Positions 32,853-45,000 of a stretch of 64,000 bases of DNA are shown piece after piece. A program made the translations under genes and the position numbers. The notes beneath the pieces were generated by a model. It ran no database searches. It was not told the origin of the DNA and saw only the letters and a list, made by a program, of their open reading frames with translations. The DNA is from Patagioenas fasciata (lineage: Eukaryota; Chordata; Aves; Columbiformes; Columbidae), in contig NC_092521.1 of assembly GCF_037038585.1 (NCBI RefSeq), positions 75,975,398 to 76,039,397 on the forward strand, given 5' to 3'. Position 1 is the first letter of the stretch, and each line of letters opens with the position of its first letter.

Positions 32853-33047
32853 TGTCTTTATTAAAAAACAAACAAACAAACAAAAAGTGCTCTGTTTTGG
32901 GAAATGTGCTGTGATTTAAAAAGGAGGTTTTTGCTCCTCTATGCAACACAAAAGGGGCAAGCAAAAGCCATAGCTGAGGAAATATGGCAGCAAGCAGGCG
33001 CCCATGGATTCGAAGCTGAGATGCACTGTATAAGTGAAATGGACAAG
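32853..33047 (+). other. MTRR: MTRR exon 2, with leader and first coding segment
   Basis: Starts after acceptor CTCTGCAG. The first 51 bases are untranslated and include a TAA in the MTRR frame and an (AAAC)n stretch. Confidence 0.8.
32904..33047 (+). CDS. MTRR: MTRR coding exon 1
   Basis: 48 codons from ATG 32904 to donor GTGAGA (33048). Reads [20 protein letters not shown], then a helix, ending HCISEMDK. The residue aligned with human Met1 is Lys (AAA) here, so the start must be the ATG five codons upstream. Confidence 0.93.
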
Positions 33048-36000
33048 GTGAGATACTCCATGCTGCTTTGGAAAACAGGTATTTAAGAGCTGAATTTTAA
33101 TTCATGTGCTTGAGTGGTGGCTGTTAATAATCATGAGGCTAAGCACATGCACTCACCTAAAATATGCTATCTAGTTTTAAATTTTTGTTTCTTATGAATC
33201 AGTAATTTGGACCAATACTCAGAGACGCTTAATAGCCTTCTGCCAAAGGTACCTCTGTCTTGTGATTTTTTTATTAGAACAGTAAATTGATGTATCTTTG
33301 ATCCCTTCTAACAATACTTCAGTGGATTCTTGAGAACTATGCATGCATGCAGTAGTGAGAGCATTCTGTACTTACTGGTCAGCTCTCCTGTTGCTAGAAA
33401 CGACACTTTTTTTCTGTTGTTTTTGTTTTGCATTGAGTTCCTGTGTTCTATTAAATGTGGGCTTCAACATGACCCTGAGCTTTTGTGGGATCTTCTTGAG
33501 TTACTTAGCATATGCACTCACTCCAGTTCACACTGGGTAGGTTCAGGATTTATTCTAGGAAGAAATAAAAAGCTTGGCTGGAGCAAGGAGGTGGCTTTTT
33601 ATTATTTGCCTTTATCCAAGGGTAAGAATCTGAAAGCCGTTTAGTGTCTGTCTGTAACTAAAATCAATACAGACTGTAATTTCCTTCAGGAAGTACTTTC
33701 AGCTGTATGCCCTCAAACAAAAACATTTAAAAAAACAAATAAACAAAACCTGATAGCCTGGTATTTCATATGAAATAAGCAGAAAATAACACCTAAAAGA
33801 TTTTTTTCCATGCACTTAAAAATGTGAGAAGTTTATAAAAATAATTAAGTTCCATTTCAGCAAGTTGCTTTCTTGGGGATACACTACATGTTGGGTAGCT
33901 GGACATCTCCTTTTGAATGCACATTCATGGAGTATGTAGCCCTAGCAAAATGTAACAAAGAGACTTTTATGCAGCCAGCAGGGAACCTGAAGATTCTCCT
34001 TATATTCTTCCATTTCATTTCTTCGACATTTGACAAGTTTGGAGATTAGTTTCAAGAAGGTGGTAGGCAGGCTATTACTAGCCCTGACGTTTGCCTGCCA
34101 CTTGAATAAATCTATTTTGTCAAATTTGGCAAGACAACTGAGCTGCAAGTTAATGATGAGGCAGGAAGATGTGTTGAATTGATGGGGCCTCTTGTGAAGT
34201 CTTTTGGGCATGTTAGATGTGAGAGTTCATTCCACAATATGCGTACTTCAGAGAAGCGTGTGTATGTCTTAGGCAAGGAAGCAAGAGGTTTCTGTTTTGT
34301 CCATGTTTGCTAGTCGTTAGTCCTGTCTTTATGCGGTGGTTGGGTATTTCTCAGACCTTGTCATCACTTAAAGGGATTGCAGTGGGGGTCTGTGGATGGA
34401 ATAGGTGGCTGCAGAGTCAACAGTCATAATGCGATGCCAGTGCCATGCTAAAATTAATGGTGAAATACTGATCAAGTCTTGGAAACACTGTCTGTGTCCA
34501 AGTACTGTCTTTCACTGACACTCTTGTAGGTGAGGAAAGGTCATAAATATTTGTTTGGTTTCTATAATTGCTTTTAATGTTTGATGAAAGACTGAAATGA
34601 AGCGGAAGTGAGGTAGGAGCAGTAAAATAGGAGGCTAAATGGAGATCATCTCGTGTAATGGTGCGTGTAGTCAGCCTTGGATGGATTATCTGAATAAGCA
34701 TGTTTGCCACAATATGTATTTTTCTGGATAAGACGTCATCTGGGTGTCTGATCCCATCCTCTTCCTTCAGCAGTCATTCAGAGCTTGAGCAGGCTGCTCG
34801 CTGCTCTTGTGTGCCATTGCTGTCCTCAGCTGAAGAGAAAGAATGGGACAAAGATCTGACAGCCTTCGTAGAGGAGGAAGAAGTTAGAGTAAAAACCTAT
34901 GCAATTGTCTAAGGTTCTTGTTGGTCTAGTGATACATCAGACTTCCTGATAATTAGACACAAGTCAGTACAGGACCTCTGTCCTTGCAGAGGCCAAGTCG
35001 CCTTGACTTTTCTTCTTAAGGAATCTGTCCACTTACTTCCACACAGTCTTTAAGTTTGCAGAGGAGAATATGCAGTGGAGGAAACAGGAATTTAGTGAAT
35101 TAATCATACCTCTTTTCTAAGACCTTTTACTTTCTAAGCTTTTTTAAAAAGAAAATTAATGGAATGTAAATTAGTGTAACTTTTTATGTGATACTGGTAG
35201 AATTTTGCATTTTATACATGAGAATTTGCTTTTGTTTGTAAAAGCAATACTCATACGTGACAACGCACTGTGGAATCTCTTGCATTTGTACTTAAAATCA
35301 GCTGTGGAAGCTTTGAAAATCTGGGTTACTTTAACAGGAACTTTATAGTTCAGTTTTGGAAGTCTCAGGAATTTGCGGATACTTGGAGTTCACCTGAACT
35401 TGTAAAAGACAAAACCACTGTTTGGAGTGCTCCTGGACCAAACTTCACTAAGGTCAGGCAAAGTACAAAGTATCCTTGTGTGCTGACCCTCTTCTCTTGT
35501 GCTTCTCTAGACACCTGCTGTTGGCCACTGTCAGAGGCAGCACACTGTTCCAGATGGCAATTTAAATTGTTCAATGTAGGTGTTTTTAAATTCTTCAGGA
35601 AGGCTTTGGAAGAAATGACAACAGCAAAACCTCTTGATACCCTTTCTTTGTGTTTCCCACCTTTGCAGATTTAAGGGGTTACTATTTGAGTGATTTATTA
35701 AGTGTTTACAGGATATTAATAACTCCTTAAACTATGAAGTTTTAAATTGCAGCCCTGAAACTGCTTGAAGTGAAACATAGTATCTCATCCCAACTTTATT
35801 TATATTTTCTCATAACCCTACTATTTTACTAAACTTGGAATGCTGAGAGAGAGTTTAAACTGAAACCTACAGGGAGCAGTAAAAGACACTTGGGTTGCTT
35901 ACTATGGCAAAGAGGAGACTAAGGAGTGACCTAATAGCCACCTACTTGAGCCAGACTCTTCTTGGCAGCAGAAGACTGTACATCAGGAGGCAAAATCCAC

Positions 36001-39000
36001 TGAGTGCAGCCTGATAAACTCAGATTTTACACTAATGGAAGAAGTTCTTCTGGATGGAGGAGGCTGTCCTTAGAAGTTTGCAAATTGCTGCTAGAGTCAT
36101 AGCTGGCCTAATACACCTTGTGATTCCAAACTCACAGCCCTTCGGGGTGCTGTGAAAGAGCGTGTTGTGAGGGGGACCTGACAGACAGCAGGCTGTCACA
36201 GGGCTGCTGCCGCTGGGAAGCTGGAATGATCAAACAAATGGAATACTTTTTACTTGAGAGGTACTAAGTGGTTGCCTGACACCTGAATTTATGGCAATGA
36301 TGCACAGTGCCAAATACAGGCTGTTCTTGTCAGCCTGGTATAATGGGAGCAGCCCCCATAAAAATGTGGGAAATGTGAAGGATCAGAACTAGCAAAGAGG
36401 AGATAAATTAATTGAGGGCAGAGGGAAGGGGCCAAAATGAATCAAACTGTAAAGCATGGTGACTGATTTTCTGTGTTCAGAGATTAGTTCCCTCAAAGCA
36501 CAGAGGAGTTTTTTTGTGGCAAAGACAGATGTAACATGGAAGTTACTAGACAGAACCAAATGAACCTTAATGGATTTAGAAATGATCCCCACAGTTTGTA
36601 CAACCACACTCGAGTTATCTGTGTGAAATTATCAGGATTATGGCTGTGTGGTTGTGATGGTATACAAAAATATACTACTTCTGCTTCACAAAGCAAATGC
36701 TTGAGGAGTTGTGTATTTAAGCCATCTGAATACAGTTGTGAAATATTCATCACATGTGTACTAGCTTGCTCAAAATGCTGCCCTTTGGCGTGTGTGTATG
36801 GGGTCATGGGGTAGTTCAGGTTGAAAGGGCCTTCGTGAGGTCATCTCACAGCAGGGTCAGCTGAGGTCAGAGTGGATTCCTTGGAGCTCTACCCAGTCTG
36901 GTCTTGAAAACTCCAACCAAGATTATGAGTTGCATCCCCAAATGCCTTGTAATTACTGTAATTACTTGAAACACTTTGTGTGGTTTAATACAGGTAAGAT
37001 GAGATTACACATTTTTTTCTAGGAAACAGAAGAATGGAAGATAATATCTAAGGCCACAAATAGGTATCCAGTTGCACCTTCTAACTTACTTGTTCTATTA
37101 CTTGTAGTACAACCTGGAAACAGAAAAGGATCCTGTTGTTATTGTTATTTCTACTACTGGTACTGGAGACCCACCAGACACTGCCCGCAAGTTTGTAAAG
37201 AGAATTCAAGACACAACCTTGCCGCCTGATCATTTCGCACATCTACAGTATGGATTGCTAGGTGATCTAGTATTTCCTATGTTATTGCAGCATTTTTCTG
37301 TCAGTGAATAATTTTTATATATTTACTTGTAAGTTGTTTGGGGTTTTTTTAAGTGATTATAAAACATTTATTTCTGTAACATGAGGAGCTTTTTTTTGTG
37401 TAATACCCTCTCTAAGTAGTAAAGGAAAAGTGTCGCAGAAGCGATATGAATGTAAGTTACCGATTTTTTTTTTTTCTAGTTGGATTTTCTTTGCGTAAAC
37501 AAAATATGAAATAAGCCATCTATAATTGTCAAAGTTTTAAATTTGTGTCAAGTCTCTATGGACTAGTTGGTTTTTACTTTCCAACTAATTGGGAATTTTT
37601 TTATACAGAGGGCATAGAAGTATTCAATGTTCTTAAAAAATAAGGTCATAAGATCATCCCATCCCTTTAAATTTGCAGTAACTTTTTAAATTTTGAATGT
37701 CATACTTGTCAATAGAAGGAATGTAAGTTCGTGCTTCAATTTGATATGCAAAATACAGATTTGGCAAAAGGCACATGATATATCTTGAGCTGATAGTAAG
37801 GTCAGTTTGTTGAGTTTTCAGGTTGTGTATAAATAAACTCCAGAAATGTCTATTTGAACTTAGGTTATTTTCTCGTGACAAGTCTAAGTTTATAGATAGG
37901 AGTGAGGAAACTTCTAGACTTCAGTGAGGAAAGTACCCACTAGAAGGAAATTCCTAATGGATATATGATGTGGAAGTCTGAAATATAAGCATTGTAATCA
38001 TCTAACATTTTGAGATGTTATGCTATTGCCTAGTTATACATTACAGTTTGTGATATGATTGCGTTTTTCATAGCTGACTGGATGCGTATATGCATATATG
38101 AAGGTAAGCATTGTATTAATACTGATTTTTGTTGTAACAAATATTGCTATAGTGTCTAAGTTACAACATGGTTTCTGATTCTAGTCTAAAAAATTATCAG
38201 TCTTTAAATACATTCACGGTATTCATTTCAGCTTGTCCAATTATGTGTTCACTCTACCATACTTGAAAGGGAGCAGAAATCTTCAAGAGAAAAAAAAACG
38301 CAGTTATAAAGGAGAAGAGAATAGTCCATTTGTTAGGTGGGGAAAATAAGGATAAGGTTTGAAATGGCACACAAAATAGGGTCAGGCTGTGAAAATTCGT
38401 GATAGTTGGGATAATGAAACAGTAGTGTGGATTACTTACAGAATTTGTGAGGAATACTTAACCAGTACTCTTTGGGATTGTTAGATAAGAATCTGTTAAG
38501 GATGAGGTTTGTGTGGTTGATCACTTTTAGGGTAGGTCAGTGGTTTAGTTGATCTTTTAAAATCTCAGGTCCCCCACCAACTTACCTTCTGAGTACACTG
38601 ACTTTTTTATTGGATCACAAAGAGCATCTTCTAACAGAATGTCTTCACTACTGTCAAAGGGCAGAAAATCCAGTGCAGTGAAAATGAGATCTGCAAAGAA
38701 ATCTCTGATTCTTGGGAAGGAAGATATTTGGGCAGGTTCCCGTAGGCATCTTTTTCTACATTTCTTACTTCATGTTGTTTAAAATCATGCCTGTGTTTGA
38801 TTTTTTTTTCCAAGGTTCCAATGTTTTTTAATTACTTTTAATACTCCCTCTCTCATGTTGTTGATATATATTAACAATTTTAACCCGAAAGTGACATAAT
38901 TTAATTTGGTAATTCACATACAGTTTATCAGTTTTATTCTTTTTCTAATTATTTCAGTTCCTTACATTTTTCCTTTGAGAGTGGTTTTGTATTTTTTAAA

Positions 39001-42000
39001 AGCCTGATACTAAAGCAATATTCTTCTGAAATGTGAAATATTGGAAGCAAAGTGTTTTCAAAGAGGTTCTGTGTCTTATGTTTGTGAAGGAGGAACCACT
39101 TTTTCAACTCTGCTTTGGAACAAACACAATTTTCTTTAAGGTCATAAAACTATCCTTGTAATACATACTTTGCTATATCAGATTCTTCTGTTTGCCTGCA
39201 AGAAAATCCTGTATTGTCTTTGGAGATCTTTGTGTAGCCTGGGTGGCTGGCTGATTGACATGATTCCTCTCTCCTTGAATTTGCCAGGTCTGGGAGATTC
39301 AGAGTACACGTTCTTTTGTAATGGTGGAAAGACAGTGGACCGGAGACTTCAAGAACTTGGTGCCCAGCACTTCTACGACACAGGATTAGCAGATGATTGT
39401 GTAGGGTAAGAGCTGAACGAATGTGGATTTAATTTCTTCAAGGTACAATAATTGCATGTGAATTTGGCTAAAAATTCTTAACTCTTTGAAATCGGTTGAA
39501 CCTGAATACTCAGCACCTCATAGCAAGACAGTGTGCCTTTTCAGTCTCAATTTCCATTAGATAAAACTCAGTTTTTAAAGTGTGAGCATATATCTGCAAT
39601 GCCTGGAAAAACTGAGGTTATTCAGCAGTTTTAAATTAAGTAATTCGGAATAAGTGGAGGGTTTTAAAAATGGAGTCCATTTACTGAAGCAAATAAAAAT
39701 AAATCCAGTTCCCAGTATGTGTGGTACTGGGTAATGGAATCTCTTTCTGCATACACATCAGACTTTTGTCGAAGCTCACGTCTTGCAGTACAGCTGCTTT
39801 AAGCAAACCCTATAATGTTTTTCATTTTTTTCTCTGTTCCATAAAACATCCTTTTTTTTAATTAAAAAATCACTGTAGTGGAATTATGCAAGAAGGTTTT
39901 ATTTTATTCCTGTAGAGGCATTATCTAAGAAAACAAGTCCATTCCTGTTCTGCTGCTCTGTCTGGCCAGTAGGCTGCAGTCTTGTCTTATTTATTTTGGA
40001 CTGCAGATTATATTGGTTCTGTACACGATGATACAAGTCAGTTGAGCACAGATATTGCCATAACCATCAAACTTATATCTTATGTTCTAAAATAATAAAA
40101 ATAGAATGTTAGTGTAAGCTATTGATGTTGCTGTTGCACAATATTTTGCAGTATTTGTTGCATATTTCGCTACCATCCCTTCAACTTCCTGTCATAAAGT
40201 TCAGCATAAGAAAATAAAAATGACAAATTAGAAGAAGAGCGAGGCTGTTACACACTTCAGACTCCATAAATTTGCCTAGTGGTAATGACTGACTGAAACT
40301 GCAGATATATACTAAAAATGGAAAATGAATAGTATTTTTAGCTTTGATCATCTTTTCATTATTTGTAAATTAACAGACACGATAATTCATCCCTTTTTTT
40401 TCTTCTTTTCTTTACCAGTTTGGAATTAGTGGTTGATCCTTGGATTGATGGACTTTGGCTTGCCCTCAGGGAAGCATTTCTATTGCAGAAGGAAAAAGAA
40501 GGCATGAGCAGCAATGACGACACTGTTTCTAGCTCTCTCTCTGCAGCCCCACCCGATATGGACGAACTAAACTTAAGCACAGAAGTACGGAACTTGAAGC
40601 TAGAAGATGAGGGAGTGAGGAGTTCTGATGTTCTGTCACAGAAATTGGTTGACATCCATCTTGCGTCTTCAACTGGAGACACTGAACCTTCACTTGTTCA
40701 TTCTGTCCCTCCTATCTCCCAGTCCGCTCTTAATATTCCTGCCTTGCCTCCAGACTATATAGAGGTGGAGTTCCAGGACACCCATGGTGAGGTAAGGACT
40801 TCACTTTGAATGATGAAAGCCGCCAGCTCTGTTAAAGCATAACTGGATACGCCTCCATATGGCTCAAAAGAGCAAGTGGCTGTTTGTATAATGGAGATAC
40901 ATCCCTGAACGCAGGAGGTTTCTGAATTGTAAGTGAAAGGTCCATTTATATTGCGAAAATGTAGTTACCACCATATGAGTTATGGGCACTTATGTCAAAG
41001 TATAATTTAGCTAAATAATAATTTGGATTTGCAGTGCCAGGAGTGGAAGAATTAAAATGCTCAGTGGCTTATGTTAGGACAGTGAAATCATGTTCCTGTA
41101 GAAAGGAGCATAGTGCAATTTCTATTCAAATTTTTAGTATAATGCTTGCAGGATGACTTAAGAGGGTGTAAAATTGCTCAAAATCTCGCTGCATATTTAA
41201 TAACAGAGAAACTTGTTGTAAAAACAGGAGCATAATTTTACTATTGGAAATGGAAGATGAACTGTAGATCAAAAGCCAGTGTGCTTTTCCTATAAAGCCA
41301 CGTTTGCACAGCCTGCTGTGCAAAGAGAAGAATTAGCATGAGCCAAAATGAACAGGAAATGTGACTCAAACTTTTCTGGTTGCCAAAGGGCAGATGTTTT
41401 GGTTCCCTGTGTGAGGGATTAGCGAGGGCTGGCTGCTTGCTGAGGGACAGGGAGCTGGGAACTGAGTGTAACACAACCAGCTGCGTTCCCCCATACCCCA
41501 GCAATGCAAACTGTGAGCTGGCAGACAGGACCAGGCAAGAGTTCAGACCATCAGGCAAGTTGATGGGAAAGAGGCAGGTGTAGGGCCAGACTGGGAAGTC
41601 AGTCTGGAGATCCAGGCCTGGATCAGCAGTATCTGTGACAAGACGTGGACTTGGTTGTGGCGGAGCTGCCAGCCAGTGTTCCTGTGATGTAGTTCGGGCA
41701 GGGACTGAAGTCCCAGGATCGAGCTGAGATGGAGCTTCCACACCCATGAGCAGACGTGGGGCTGGAGTCCTCTGGTGAGGCTGGTCAGGACCATGAAAGC
41801 CCTTTAGTATCTTCAGGGCCCTCACACATTCTCTGTTGGTAATGTTGAGAGAATCACTTAATCTAAATAATATCATTATGTAAGAGTGTATTGATTTTAA
41901 CACTGGATAATTTTGCTTTTCTTTTAAACCTTGTAGTGTGGTTGGTTTTGCTGAGACTGTTAAACAATACAAATTACTGAAACAAAGATTTATGATTTAG

Positions 42001-45000
42001 GGGTACTCTTTGATTAAAAACTAATACTCAGGTTGAAGGTGGTGCTACAGTGGTGAAAAGATACCATTTTCTTATTTTAAAGTCATAGCATGTATTCAGG
42101 CTGATCTCAGAAATAATTGGTCAGAATCTAATATCTATGCTTTACATTTTCTGTAAATAGAAAAAAAGTAAATTTTGCTTTTGAACAGCAAATTGAAAAA
42201 GCTGAATCTACTGATCTGGGATTCAGTGGCAGATTGAAGATTATAACCCAGATTTCAGGTATAAAGCTGGATAATTGTCTTGAGCAGGTCTGTTTTTTTT
42301 TGCCTTTGGCACTATTTTTGGCATGATTTGATAGTCCTTGTCAATAAGGATGCCCCATGTATCATACTTGTAAAACCTAACGTGACTTTACAGTGCATAT
42401 CCTTTTCTAGTATCTCACCTTGCAACAACCGTAGGTATTTTTTTGCCACGCACAGATGAAGTTGGCTTGTTTTGAAATGCATCAACTTAAGGTTTAGATA
42501 TTGCCAAAAAGAGTCTCCCTGCCATTTAAAGAGGGCTGGGTACACGGTCTCTCTAGTTACTTTTATGATCTGTGTCCTGGGCTGTTGAGTCTTGGGAGTG
42601 AATTAACAAGCTGCTGCTTATTAGTAGCAGAGCAGTAATGGTCTGCATCTTAAGGCCTTGTGACAAGTGTAACTTAAATCTTGATCTCACTATGCCTTGA
42701 ACTTGACTTGCAGGGAATATGAGTGTAGACAGTTATCACAGTCCAGCTGATACACAATAACTTGATATGGTCCATGCTGTTAATCATCATGTCAAAATTT
42801 TGAGAGAATGATAAAACATCTGACTGCTGGTCTGACTGTTGGTCTCAAGTGATTCTTCTGTCTCCTTTTTTTGTTTAAATAGGAAATCTTCAGATTAACC
42901 AATATTCTCTTATTGGTGGAATAATTCCTTTCTATTTGACAGAGTATCATTATGGTATCTCACACCTGTTTTCATTTTTGTCTGCATTGATCTCAAGTGC
43001 AGCTTGCTGACAATAGTAATGGAGAAGCGAGGGCTATGGTCTGATCTTCAAGTGACAGCCTTTGACAGAGGTGGTCTGGAATTATTCTTGGTGCACACTA
43101 GCAATTCTTGGGGCACATTTTCACCTGTGTAGAAGCATTGCGGCATAACATGATGCTGTTTTGTAGTGCGGAGTTTGCTGATTAGTTCTAAATTTTACTG
43201 TCATTTTAAAAATTGCTCTGATAAATTGCCTGTAATAATAGCACCATTTGCATCTCAAAACCTTAATCTGTAAATCCCCAATGATGTTTTTAAATAACTT
43301 CTGTTTTTACTTCTTATGTCTGTTCCGTATACCTAGTAATCCTTTAATTAGGTGGGAGTTTTTTGGGTTTTAACATAAATGCCATTCTCTAAATGGCTGT
43401 TTTCAAGGCAGCTCTTGAAAAGGGGAACAGCTAGCTGCATTTGGTAGTAGTTTAGGCCTATTAGAATGTGCAAGTCTACTGACTTTTTATTCTTGAATAT
43501 ATGCCTGTTACTGCTTGGATGTGATTTTTAAAAACGTAGAGCAAAATACTCCATGCGTGTGGAAGGTTCATATATGGAAGGTTCATATTTTTCTTTATTG
43601 TTTTGAATTGTTTCCTGAGATTGTTTAAAAAAAAAATGTACCAACACTAATTCCTGTGTGTCATAGTAAGCTTTCATTCACTGATTTGCATTTTTAGTGT
43701 AAGTTTTTGTGTCCTCTTTTTCAGAACCCACATCCGTCCTCACTGATTTCGGAGGGAACAGCCTTTGAAGTTTCAGTTACCAGAGCAGTTCGGCTCACTA
43801 GAGAAGACGCAATAAAAACTGCATTGCTCTTAGAACTTGATATCGCTGTAAGTTAGTGATGGCTTTTTCTTTAGTGGGCTAAAATAAAGGGTGAAATTCA
43901 TGTGTGTCATGTATATAAGTATGGGGAAAATTATTTATTTGATTGTTTAAAAAGAAAAAATAATTTCCAATGCAACAGGATGTCAGCTTAGTCTGACCCA
44001 TTTTGTAAATGCGAAGCTCGATTTGTTCACTTAAAGATATGACTCCATGAAAGTCAAAATAGAAGTATATTGTCAAAATAATTTTTTTGTTGTTTCATCA
44101 ATATTGTATTGACTGTAATACCTTTTTGAAGGGAATTTACAGTGGAGAAGGACAGGCAGGGAATATTGAAAATGAATAATCTTTCAGTTTGTAAGTGTAC
44201 AACTTAAGAAATATTCAGAAACTCTATAGTTAATTGTGACTATTCCTGTGGTAGGTAATCTACCCAAGTAATAATTTGACTAGTATGATCATGTGATAAG
44301 AATTGTTGACTCTCAAGCACTGTTTCTACCTCTGGCATTCATTCACTCTGACTTGTTAACATACTAAAACTGTCAACCTCTGTTACTCTAGATGTAAAAG
44401 CTGGTTTAGTTTATTCAGGGAAGATGGTATTTTGTATACTAGTTTGAAGATGAAAGGCAGAGAGTGCTCCATAATACTTTATAAGAAATCTTTGAAAGCA
44501 AGATACATTGCTTTGGGTCTGTTTTCTGTATCTATAGAATGATACCTTTGGGATATTGTGATTTTGGCACTAACTTGTATTGGACACTATTAACCTAATC
44601 TATACCAATTTCCATGGACATCTTTAAATCTCAGTTATAGAGTTTATTAAGTTTTGAACAAGTGAGTCTCTGAGATGTTGGGGTTCTTTTTGCATATATT
44701 TGTATGTATACATGCATCCTGTCATCAGCACGCACTAAAAATTTGAACATTTTGTGCCTTTTTTTCCTCACATACTCAACAACCTGGGTATGCAGGTCAC
44801 CTCACCTGATGCATAAGGGAAACATAATGACACAAGTATAATTCTGTATGTTTCTATAACAGGCAGATGCTTGAGTAGAGTTTTAGCAGCTGCCACAAGA
44901 ACCGTAGACAACTAACTAGAATCTAGGGCTTAAGGTGTGAGATACCTTTTGATTTTTACTGTGCTTTCCCTTGCTGTCTATCTTCTTTTCCTCCAGAAAA

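Larger units (their letters stand above)
33048..37107 (+). other. MTRR: MTRR intron after coding exon 1
   Basis: About 4 kb. Holds two old CR1 remnants (35905-36125 plus and 36800-36960 minus) and a short A-rich patch at 33718-33750. Otherwise nothing seen. Confidence 0.8.

Noticed and set aside
41241-41972. 243-codon minus-strand open frame in an MTRR intron
   Set aside because: No domain, no splice context and biased composition. Kept only as part of an unidentified GC-rich block.
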